This document shows, piece by piece, positions 51,789-60,200 of a stretch of DNA of 64,000 bases. The stretch is from the NCBI GenBank assembly GCA_028288675.1, contig JAQBNG010000219.1:1-64000 (forward strand), given 5' to 3'. Each line of letters starts with the position of its first letter. Position 1 is the first letter of the stretch. A model generated the notes under the pieces. It searched no databases. It saw only the letters and a list, made by a program, of their open reading frames with translations, and was not told where the DNA came from. Source of the stretch: Flavisolibacter sp. Lineage in GTDB: Bacteria > Bacteroidota > Bacteroidia > Chitinophagales > Chitinophagaceae. The position numbers were made by a program, and so were the translations under genes.

Positions 51789-51879
51789 TCTTTTTATGTG
51801 TGGTTTTTATTTCAGCAAAATGGGCAATAAAGAGGCAAATACAAATGCCCAACAGTACCAAAGAAATAATTGCTGTCAT
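51778..51879 (-). CDS. 33-residue single-pass membrane peptide in the kinase/PBP operon
   Basis: ATG at 51879, stop TAA at 51778-51780. The ATG lies 2 bases after the stop of the FHA-like gene, and the frame overlaps the PP2C start by 11 bases, so it fills the only gap in a tightly packed operon. The product starts MTAIISLVLLGICICLFIAH, a single hydrophobic helix of about 18 residues, then FAEIKTTHKKNGG, a basic tail. By the positive-inside rule the C-terminus would be cytoplasmic. No family is known to me. The spacing is what supports it as a real gene; it could instead be a leader that couples translation of the PP2C gene. Confidence 0.6.
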   Translation of the reverse strand: MTAIISLVLLGICICLFIAHFAEIKTTHKKNGG

Positions 51880-51881
51880 AA

Positions 51882-52892
51882 TCAGGGTTTAAAAATATTG
51901 ACACCTACAATACCATTGAGTAAGATGCGTGAATTAAAGGGCAGTTCGGTCCATTGTGGCGAGGCATCTTCACTCCGGGCTATTTCTTTTTCATTCACCA
52001 CCGTCTTTTCCCCAAACGAAGCGAGGTGTAACTTATTATCATCACGGTTAAAACGGATTCTTAAATGCGGGGTATTCACCCAGTCTGATGGAATACGAAA
52101 AAAGTTTTCCGTTTCACTTTTTTCTTCTTTGCCTGATACTACAATATCATCGGCCTGCATAAAATATTCTATTTTTTTGCCGGCATATTCTTTATCAGGA
52201 ATTATTGTTTCTAACCGCGCAAAAGCATTACGGTTGACAGGTTCTAATCCCCCGGGTCCCCTTGTTAATGGAGAAGCACCGCCCGGGGTACTTTTAACCT
52301 GTCGCTCATCATATTTAAAATCCTCTCGGAATGGCACTTCAAAGTAGCCATCACTGTAAAAATGAAAGTCTTTTAATATATCAGGATTAATGTCAAAGGT
52401 TTGCGCAATACCCGTCTGGCGTGGAATATAAGTCACACGGAGATTCTCGTCTTTTTGTTCTGACTTATTACTGTCCGGTAAAAGTTTACCAATGAAACTT
52501 AAATCACCTTGCGGGTAATCCGGGTTGGCTACAAATCGAAAAATCCACCGGTTGGCAGACGGCTCAACGGTTTTGCCAAGTGCCCTGTATTCTTTTAATA
52601 ATTCATAAAACTTTTTTACTGACTCATGTACAATCAAACCGAAAATCCCTTTTTTATTGTCCATGAAAACCTTGTAATCATCGGGGTTGAAGCAGATGAT
52701 ATACTCATGATAAAAAACTACGCGGCCCGCAAAAGAAAGCTGGCCAATAGATTCCTTAAATTTTTGAATGATGTATTGATAGACATTATCTGAGGTCAAC
52801 ACAGGCACGGTTTGCTCGTCGGGCTCTCTGCCGCTTTTTACAAAAAAGTCGTGAAGGCCAATACGCTGCCAAAAGGTTTGCTTTGATTTCAT
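51882..52892 (-). CDS. FHA-like protein with FhaA-type N-domain (degenerate FHA)
   Basis: 336 residues, cytosolic. The N-terminal ~130 residues (IIQKFKESIGQLSFAGRVVF, YIICFNPDDYKVFMDNKKG, FGLIVHESVKKFYELLKE) resemble in layout the N-domain of FhaA. The C-terminal ~80 residues (HLRIRFNRDDNKLHLASFGE, KTVVNEKEI, LPFNSRILLNGIVGVNIF) have the strand order of an FHA domain. The usual GRxx and SxxH phosphopeptide residues are not visible, so phospho-Thr binding is doubtful. It is the first gene of the operon, 2 bases ahead of the 33-residue peptide. Homology to FhaA is inferred mainly from context and strand pattern. Confidence 0.65.
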   Translation of the reverse strand: MKSKQTFWQRIGLHDFFVKSGREPDEQTVPVLTSDNVYQYIIQKFKESIGQLSFAGRVVFYHEYIICFNPDDYKVFMDNKKGIFGLIVHESVKKFYELLKEYRALGKTVEPSANRWIFRFVANPDYPQGDLSFIGKLLPDSNKSEQKDENLRVTYIPRQTGIAQTFDINPDILKDFHFYSDGYFEVPFREDFKYDERQVKSTPGGASPLTRGPGGLEPVNRNAFARLETIIPDKEYAGKKIEYFMQADDIVVSGKEEKSETENFFRIPSDWVNTPHLRIRFNRDDNKLHLASFGEKTVVNEKEIARSEDASPQWTELPFNSRILLNGIVGVNIFKP

Positions 52893-53234
52893 TGAGATGA
52901 GTTAGGCTTCAAATTTACGTGTTCCGTTTATAGAAGTGAGGTGCTGAAGATGAAGAAAAAGAAATGAGCCATAAAGCCAAAATTTTATCCCGATCCTTAT
53001 TGCTATTTAAACAGTGGAAGTGGAACAGCTTCGCAAAATTTTTCAAAAAGGACCGGCTAACGAAAACGATCCATTTTGACTTTATTAATAAATAGTGCAT
53101 CGCGTCATTTTCAGGCGAATCAATGTTGATACTAATCCAGGTCAATGATCTTTAAATGAAGAGTTCGGGTTTATGAACTGGTGTGATGGCATCAGAATTG
53201 AAACGTCGTCCACTACAAATCACATCGAACGAAC
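52893..53234. other. Divergent control region between kinase/PBP operon and glgX operon
   Basis: 342 bases with no credible gene. It must hold both promoters. On the minus strand TAAATTTG (52910-52917) fits the Bacteroidota -7 box. Nothing comparably clear is seen for the glgX side, and no operator-like palindrome was found by eye. Confidence 0.6.
52910..52917 (-). promoter_or_regulatory. Possible Bacteroidota -7 box (TAnnTTTG)
   Basis: TAAATTTG on the minus strand, about 17 bases ahead of the start codon of the FHA-like gene, which implies a very short leader. A good TTTG -33 box at the expected spacing is not seen, so this is tentative. Confidence 0.35.
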
Positions 53235-55361
53235 ATGAAGATGACTCAATTTCCCGGCTTCCCTTTTCCATTGGGTGCCAACTGGGATGGGCAAGGTATC
53301 AACTTCGCCCTATACAGCGAGAACGCAACTGCTGTCGAACTTTGCCTTTTTTCGGAACCGGATCTGGAAAGAGAATCCTTACGCATACGCATTAATGAAC
53401 GCAGTAATCACGTATGGCATGTATATATTCCTGGGCTTCTTCCCGGCCAGCTTTATGGCTACAGGGTTTATGGTCCATATGAACCTCAAAACGGACATCG
53501 CTTTAATCCTAACAAGCTATTAATTGATCCATACGCAAAAGCTATCTCCGGCACTATAAAATGGAATGATGCACTTTTTGGGTATGAAGTTGGACACCCT
53601 GACGAAGACCTGAGCTTTAACGATGAAGACAGTGCGCCGTATGTAGCGAAGTCGGTTGTTATTGACCCCCGCTTCGATTGGGAAGGCGATAAACTCCCAC
53701 GCATTCCCTACCACAGAACTATTATTTATGAGGCGCATGTAAGAGGTCTTACAAAAACGCATCCCGGTATACCGGAAGAGCTTCGCGGTACATATGCTGC
53801 TATCGGTCATCCTGTAACAATTCAATATTTAAAAGAGTTAGGCATTACCGCCATTGAGCTAATGCCTGTGCATCATTTTTTGCAGGATAAGTTTTTAGTG
53901 GATAAAGGCCTTTCTAACTATTGGGGCTATAACACCATTGGGTTTTTTGCGCCGGATATACGCTATGCCAGTCAGAAAGAACATGGTGCGCAAGTGAATG
54001 AATTTAAACAGATGGTAAAGGAACTTCATAAAGCAGGTATTGAAGTGATCCTCGATGTAGTGTATAATCATACGGCAGAAGGAAACCAGATGGGGGCCAC
54101 CGTGTCGTTTCGTGGTGTTGACAATGCGGGTAACTACCGCCTTACAGATGATAAGAGGTATTACATGGATTATACAGGCACCGGCAACACGCTAAATGCC
54201 AAAATGCCAAGTGTAATGCGCCTGATCATGGACAGCCTGCGCTACTGGATCTTAGAAATGCACGTGGATGGTTTCCGTTTTGATCTGGCAGCATCATTAG
54301 CCAGGGAGCTTCATGCGGTTGACCGGTTGGGCTCCTTTTTTCAGATCATGCACCAGGATCCAATCATCTCCCAGGTGAAATTAATTGCAGAACCATGGGA
54401 TATTGGCGAAGGCGGTTACCAGGTTGGTAATTTCCCACCGGGATGGGCGGAATGGAATGGCAAGTACCGCGATTGCATTCGTGATTACTGGCGCGGTGCC
54501 GATAGTATGTTGGGTGAGTTTGCACAACGCTTTACCGGCAGCCCCGATCTCTACCAGGAAGACTATCGCAGCCCCACGGCCAGCATTAATTTTATTACAG
54601 CGCATGACGGATTTACGCTGAATGACCTCGTATCGTATAACGAAAAACATAATGAGGCCAACGGCGAAAATAATAACGACGGTGAAAGTCATAACCGCAG
54701 CTGGAATTGTGGTGCAGAAGGGGATACAGATGATGCGGGGATTATTGCGTTGCGGCATAAGCAGCGCCGTAACTTGTTAACTACGCTTTTCTTCTCACAA
54801 GGAGTGCCAATGTTGGTAGCGGGTGATGAGTTAGGGCGAACACAAAAAGGAAATAATAACGCCTATTGCCAGGACAATGAACTCTCATGGATCAACTGGG
54901 AAAATGTAGACACGGAGTTATTAACCTACACTAAAAAACTTATTCATTTTTGTAAAAGACATCCTGTTTTTAACAGGCGACGGTGGTTTAAGGGACAGCC
55001 AATAAAAGGCATTGGCCTGGAAGACATTGCCTGGTTTAAACCCGATGGAGCGGAAATGAGTGAAGAAGCCTGGCAGCAGGATTATGCCAAGAGCTTAGGC
55101 ATTTACTTAAATGGACGCGGCATACATTCCGTAGGTCCAAAAGGCGAGCAGATTGTGGACGATAATTTTTACCTGATTTTCAATGCGCATCATGATCCCC
55201 TATCGTTTAAACTGCCGCCAAAAAAATTTGGTATGAAGTGGACGAAGGTATTAGACACCAACTTGAATTACCTGGAAGAAACAGGCGAAAAACACAAGGC
55301 CGGTGACGAAGTAAATGTAGAAGCCCGTTCCGTGGTAGTAATGAAAAACGAAATTGGTTAG
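53235..55361 (+). CDS. glgX: Glycogen debranching protein (isoamylase type)
   Basis: A 708-residue GH13_11 enzyme. CBM48 ~5-100 (FPLGANWDGQGINFALYSEN, GYRVYGPYEPQNGHRFNPN) precedes the barrel: EVILDVVYNHTAEGNQMG, nucleophile Asp in VDGFRFDLAAS, Glu in LIAEPWDIGEGGYQVGNFPP and Asp in FITAHDGFTLNDLVSYNEKH. The ENNNDGESHNRSWNCGAEG block is diagnostic for GlgX/isoamylase. It removes alpha-1,6 branches from glycogen or limit dextrin and frees linear maltodextrin. treZ starts 3 bases after its stop and treY-malQ follows, so its products feed trehalose formation. Confidence 0.95.
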   Translation: MKMTQFPGFPFPLGANWDGQGINFALYSENATAVELCLFSEPDLERESLRIRINERSNHVWHVYIPGLLPGQLYGYRVYGPYEPQNGHRFNPNKLLIDPYAKAISGTIKWNDALFGYEVGHPDEDLSFNDEDSAPYVAKSVVIDPRFDWEGDKLPRIPYHRTIIYEAHVRGLTKTHPGIPEELRGTYAAIGHPVTIQYLKELGITAIELMPVHHFLQDKFLVDKGLSNYWGYNTIGFFAPDIRYASQKEHGAQVNEFKQMVKELHKAGIEVILDVVYNHTAEGNQMGATVSFRGVDNAGNYRLTDDKRYYMDYTGTGNTLNAKMPSVMRLIMDSLRYWILEMHVDGFRFDLAASLARELHAVDRLGSFFQIMHQDPIISQVKLIAEPWDIGEGGYQVGNFPPGWAEWNGKYRDCIRDYWRGADSMLGEFAQRFTGSPDLYQEDYRSPTASINFITAHDGFTLNDLVSYNEKHNEANGENNNDGESHNRSWNCGAEGDTDDAGIIALRHKQRRNLLTTLFFSQGVPMLVAGDELGRTQKGNNNAYCQDNELSWINWENVDTELLTYTKKLIHFCKRHPVFNRRRWFKGQPIKGIGLEDIAWFKPDGAEMSEEAWQQDYAKSLGIYLNGRGIHSVGPKGEQIVDDNFYLIFNAHHDPLSFKLPPKKFGMKWTKVLDTNLNYLEETGEKHKAGDEVNVEARSVVVMKNEIG

Positions 55362-55364
55362 GCA

Positions 55365-57194
55365 ATGGAGGCGATAAGCATTAATAAAAGAGGCATAGGT
55401 GTTAACTTTTTAGATGATGGAAAAGCGTCGGTTATAGTATGGTCGCCGACCGCAAATAAAGTTGTGTTGGTAGTGAACGAAGAAGAAATAGAATTAAGTA
55501 AGAAAGATTATGGATATTGGGAGAATGTCACCCATAAGATTAAGGAAGGCAGCCGTTATAAAATAAGTGTTGACGACAAAGATCCTCTCCCCGACCCTGC
55601 TTCTCTTTCACAACCTGATGGTGTGCATGCCCAATCGGAAGCGATCAACCCGGCAAATTTTAACTGGAGTGACGGAGCCTGGAAAAACATTCCGTTGGAA
55701 GAATACATCATCTATGAATTACACACCGGTACATTTACCGATGAAGGCACATTTGCAGGTATTGAAGCAAGGCTTGACTATCTAAAAGAACTTGGTATAA
55801 CGGCTATTGAAATTATGCCGGTGGCGCAGTTTCCGGGAAGCCGTAACTGGGGTTATGATGGTGTGTTTCCATTTGCTGTGCAGGATTCTTACGGAGGTGC
55901 AAAAGGTTTGCAGGATCTCGTAAATGCCTGCCATCAAAAAGGGCTTGCTGTTATTTTAGATGTAGTGTATAATCACCTGGGGCCGGAGGGTGCTTACCTC
56001 GGCGCTTACGGTCCATACTTTACCGATAAATATAAAACGCCCTGGGGACCGGCTATCAATTTCGATGATGAATATTGTGATGGTGTACGCCGCTATTTTA
56101 TAGAAAACGCTTTGATGTGGTTCAGGGATTTTCACATAGATGCTTTGCGGTTAGATGCTGTACATGCGATCAAAGATTTAAGCCCTGTCCATATTCTGCA
56201 GGAAATAAAATTACATGTGGACCGGTTGATGGAAGAAACCGGGAGAACACATTATCTGATTACAGAACTTGATTTAAATGACACCCGTTTCATTAAGCCA
56301 ATTGCAAATGGAGGCTATGGAATGGATGCCCAATGGATAGATGAATTTCACCATGCCTTACGCTCAACTGCCACAGGGGAAAGCACAGGCTATTACTCCG
56401 ACTTTTCCGGAATTGAGCACTTGGCCAAGGCCTACAAAGATGCTTATGTCTATGATGGCCAATGGTCGCCGCACCGCAAGAAAACCTTTGGTGTAAAAGC
56501 CGCGGAAGCAGGGGGCAGTCAATTCATCGTCTTTTCGCAAAACCACGACCAGGTAGGCAACCGTATGTTGGGCGAACGCACCAGCACGTTGGTAAGTTTT
56601 GAAATGCAGAAGTTGATGGCTGGAGCCGTATTGGTATCTCCCTTTTTGCCTATGTTTTTTATGGGCGAAGAATGGAGTGAACGAAATCCTTTTCTCTACT
56701 TCGTTTCGCATGGCGACAAAGATTTATGCGAAGCCGTACGTAAAGGCCGCAAAGAAGAATTTGCCGCGTTTCATTTAGAAGGCGAAGCACCAGACCCTGT
56801 ATCGGAAGAAACCTTCCTGAATTCAAAATTGCAATGGAACTTAATTGGAGACAGCCATCATAAATTGATGTTTGATTATTATAAGACCTTCATCAGCCTG
56901 CGTAAAAAACATCCGGCTTTAAAGCATCTTAATAGAAAAGCAATAAGCGTTGAAGTTGATAAGGAAGCCAAAACCTTAGTACTTCACCGGTGGCATAATG
57001 ACGCAGCTATTTTCGCTTTTCTGAATTTTTCGAAAGAACAACAAACTATCCCATTTGCAAATGCCGGCAGTTTCACGATCATTTTAGATTCAGCAGATAA
57101 AAAGTGGAATGGCTCAGACACTTCAATCGTAAATCAAAACTCTATTTCAATCCAACCCGAAAGCCTCATTTTACTATCAACCAATAATTATTAA
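55365..57194 (+). CDS. treZ: Malto-oligosyltrehalose trehalohydrolase
   Basis: A 609-residue GH13 enzyme. A short N-terminal beta domain (~10-95, DGKASVIVWSPTANKVVLVV) precedes a barrel with the TreZ pattern WGYDGVFPFAVQDSYGG, DVVYNHLGPEGAYLGAYGPY and FTDKYKTPWGPAINFDD. Catalytic residues lie in DALRLDAVHAI (Asp), LITELDLNDTRF (Glu) and SQNHDQVGNRMLGER (Asp). It cleaves maltooligosyl-trehalose to release trehalose. It is 3 bases behind glgX and 30 bases ahead of the treY-malQ fusion, which makes its substrate: a complete glycogen-to-trehalose route (TreY/TreZ) in one transcript. Confidence 0.95.
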   Translation: MEAISINKRGIGVNFLDDGKASVIVWSPTANKVVLVVNEEEIELSKKDYGYWENVTHKIKEGSRYKISVDDKDPLPDPASLSQPDGVHAQSEAINPANFNWSDGAWKNIPLEEYIIYELHTGTFTDEGTFAGIEARLDYLKELGITAIEIMPVAQFPGSRNWGYDGVFPFAVQDSYGGAKGLQDLVNACHQKGLAVILDVVYNHLGPEGAYLGAYGPYFTDKYKTPWGPAINFDDEYCDGVRRYFIENALMWFRDFHIDALRLDAVHAIKDLSPVHILQEIKLHVDRLMEETGRTHYLITELDLNDTRFIKPIANGGYGMDAQWIDEFHHALRSTATGESTGYYSDFSGIEHLAKAYKDAYVYDGQWSPHRKKTFGVKAAEAGGSQFIVFSQNHDQVGNRMLGERTSTLVSFEMQKLMAGAVLVSPFLPMFFMGEEWSERNPFLYFVSHGDKDLCEAVRKGRKEEFAAFHLEGEAPDPVSEETFLNSKLQWNLIGDSHHKLMFDYYKTFISLRKKHPALKHLNRKAISVEVDKEAKTLVLHRWHNDAAIFAFLNFSKEQQTIPFANAGSFTIILDSADKKWNGSDTSIVNQNSISIQPESLILLSTNNY

Positions 57195-57224
57195 TCATTC
57201 ATTATTAATTATTAATTCTTCATC

Positions 57225-60200
57225 ATGTTCAATCCTATCTCAACATATCGCATTCAGTTTCATAAAGGATTCACCTTTCAAAATTTCCAGGCTATCATTC
57301 CCTACCTGCAGCAGCTGGGTGTAACCACCATTTATGCTTCTCCCATTTTTGAGGCAGTCCCCGGTAGCGTTCATGGCTACGACTGTACTAATCCTTTAGT
57401 CATCAATCCAGAAATTGGAACACTTGATGAATTAAGGGCGATCAGCAAACAGCTAAAAGAATACGGCATGGGGTGGCTGCAGGATATTGTTCCAAATCAC
57501 ATGGCATATCATCACAATAACAAGTGGTTGATGGATGTACTGGAGAATGGTGAAGCATCGGAGTATGCGCCCTTCTTTGATATTACCTGGAACAGCCGTA
57601 ACAACGAAAAATTGATGGTTCCTTTTCTAGGCAAAACTTTAAATGAAGTCATTAATGATGGAGAACTAAAAGTTATCATACAAGATGACAAGCCAATGTT
57701 TGATTATTACGGCGCTTGCTATCCATTGTCTGAGGCATCCATCAAACAATTTATTACAGCAGATCACGACATCAACAATGATAAGGCAGCTTTGCTTCAA
57801 TTAGCGCAGTCGCAACACTATCGCCTATGCCACTGGCAAGAAACAGATAACCAAATCAACTACCGTCGGTTCTTTACTGTAAATGGTTTGATCTGTGTGA
57901 ACATCCATAACGAGAACGTGTTTAATAAGCATCATTCCTTTATTAAGCAATTAGTAGACGAAGGCATATTTCAAGGCCTGCGTATTGACCACATCGACGG
58001 TTTGCAAAACCCAACTGAATATTTGCATCGTCTAAGAAAGTTGGCAGGCGATGAGGTCTATATCACCGTAGAAAAGATATTAGAGCCGGGTGAAGCATTA
58101 CCCTCCTATTGGCCTTTGCAAGGCAGTACCGGCTATGATTTTTTATCAGACAGCAATAACCTTTTTACTACTAAAACTGCGGAGAAAACCTTTACCGACT
58201 ATTATCAGAATCTTACTGCTAATTATGCTTCCATCCACCAACAGTTGCGGGATAAAAAAGCGCATATCTTATCGGAACACATGAATGGCGAATTGGAAAA
58301 TTTATATCGCTTATTTCGCAGTCTGAATGTGGTTGACAAAAGGGCAACGTCCGGCATTCCCACAGATGATTTAAAATCGGCATTAGGTGAGTTCTTAATT
58401 CAATGCCCTGTGTATCGCTATTACGGTTCCAGCTTTCCTTTGAATAACGAGGAAGAAGCTGCCATTAAAAAAATACTGTCTCATTTAAAAAAAAGTGGAG
58501 AATCAAAAGAAGCTGTAGCCATTTTAGAAACCATCTTTCTGCACAAACCACATGAGGGAAATAAGGAATTAAATAACCGCATAGCGCAATTCTATATGCG
58601 TTGTATGCAGTTTACCGGGCCCCTAATGGCTAAGGGCGTAGAGGACACTTTGATGTACACATACAACCGTTTCATCGGGCATAACGAGGTTGGCGATTCC
58701 CCCGAAGCGTTTGGACTCCATCCGCAGGAATTTCACCAGCGTATGCTCAGGCGCCAGCAACAATGGCCACTAAGTATGAGCGGCACATCTACACATGATA
58801 CAAAACGTGGTGAGGACGTAAGGGCACGGTTAAATGTGCTGACTGACTTAGAAGATGAGTGGCTTGCTAAGGTGGAAGAATGGCGGGAACTAAACCAGGA
58901 TCTCAAAGGAGATGGCGCACCTGATGGCAATGACGAATACTTAATTTACCAGGCACTGATCGGGCACTATTCAACAGACGATGAGGATGATTTTAAAGAC
59001 CGGGTGCAAGAGTACCTCCAAAAAGCATTACGGGAAGCAAAAATCCATTCTAACTGGACGACACCTGATGAGGAATATGAGTCCGCAACCAAAGCATTCG
59101 CTGTTGCCTTATTAAATAAAGAAAGGCCATTCTGGAAAAGTTTCGAGGAGTTTATAGGTAAGGTATATCAGCATGGTATGATCAATTCTCTTTCGCAGGT
59201 TTTATTAAAAACAACGTTGCCAGGCGTACCCGATGTTTACCAGGGTTGCGAGTTATGGGATCTTAGTTTTGTTGATCCTGACAACCGCCGTGCCGTTGAT
59301 TTTGAAAAGCGTAAAGCTTTCCTCGATAGCTTTGAAAATGGTGGCGATGATCTGTTACCCACCCTTTGGAAAGAATCAAGTGGAGCTATAAAACTTTGGC
59401 TTACGCAACAAATGCTGGCTATCAGGAAAACAGATGCCGGGTTGTTTTCAGAAGGCGATTATTTACCACTGAAAACAGAAGGAAAGTACAAAGAACATGT
59501 TTTTGCATTTGCCAGAAAGCAAGGTGAAAAAACGTACTTACTCGCACTGCCACTTCATACTGCTACTTTATGTAAAGAAGATAGTAGCTTCTTTAAAATT
59601 AACTGGGAGGATACCCGTATTGTTTTGCCTAAAGAATTTGGTGGCTTTAGCGATTTACTAAGTGGCAGCAGCATTGCAAAAAGCGAAGGGTTACTGGCAA
59701 AAAACCTGTTCAAAAAATTCACTGTTGCCATACTAAAAGGCAGGGAGGCAGCTAAGCAAAGAGGCGCAGGAATTTTAGCACATATAACATCCTTGCCTTC
59801 TCATTTTGGCGTTGGCGATCTAGGGCCTGGAGCAAAATCGTTTGCCGATTTCCTGCACCGCAGCGGGCAAAAATATTGGCAACTGTTACCCCTCAATCCT
59901 ACAGAGGAAGGGCAAGGCTATTCACCTTACAGTGCCTTATCAAGCAAAGCCGGATGGCCGCTATTAATTTCACCGGAAGCTTTAGTAAAAGAAGGTTTGC
60001 TGAAGCCCGATGAGTTAACCGCTCATCATCTGCCAAATGAATCAAATGTTGATTATGCAGTATCAGGAACTGAAAAAGAAGCATTATTAGCAACGGCATT
60101 TGAAGCATTTTTAGCAGCACCTGATTCTCCATTGCAAAAAGACTTTAACCAGTTTTGTGAAAAAGAAAAATCCTGGTTAGATGATTTCGCCCTCTTCACA

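Noticed and set aside
51751-52347. 198-codon plus-strand frame across the PP2C and FHA-like genes
   Set aside because: Antisense to the operon and crosses the gene boundary; product is Ser-rich without any motif.
54381-54758. 125-codon minus-strand frame in glgX
   Set aside because: Antisense to the catalytic core of GlgX.
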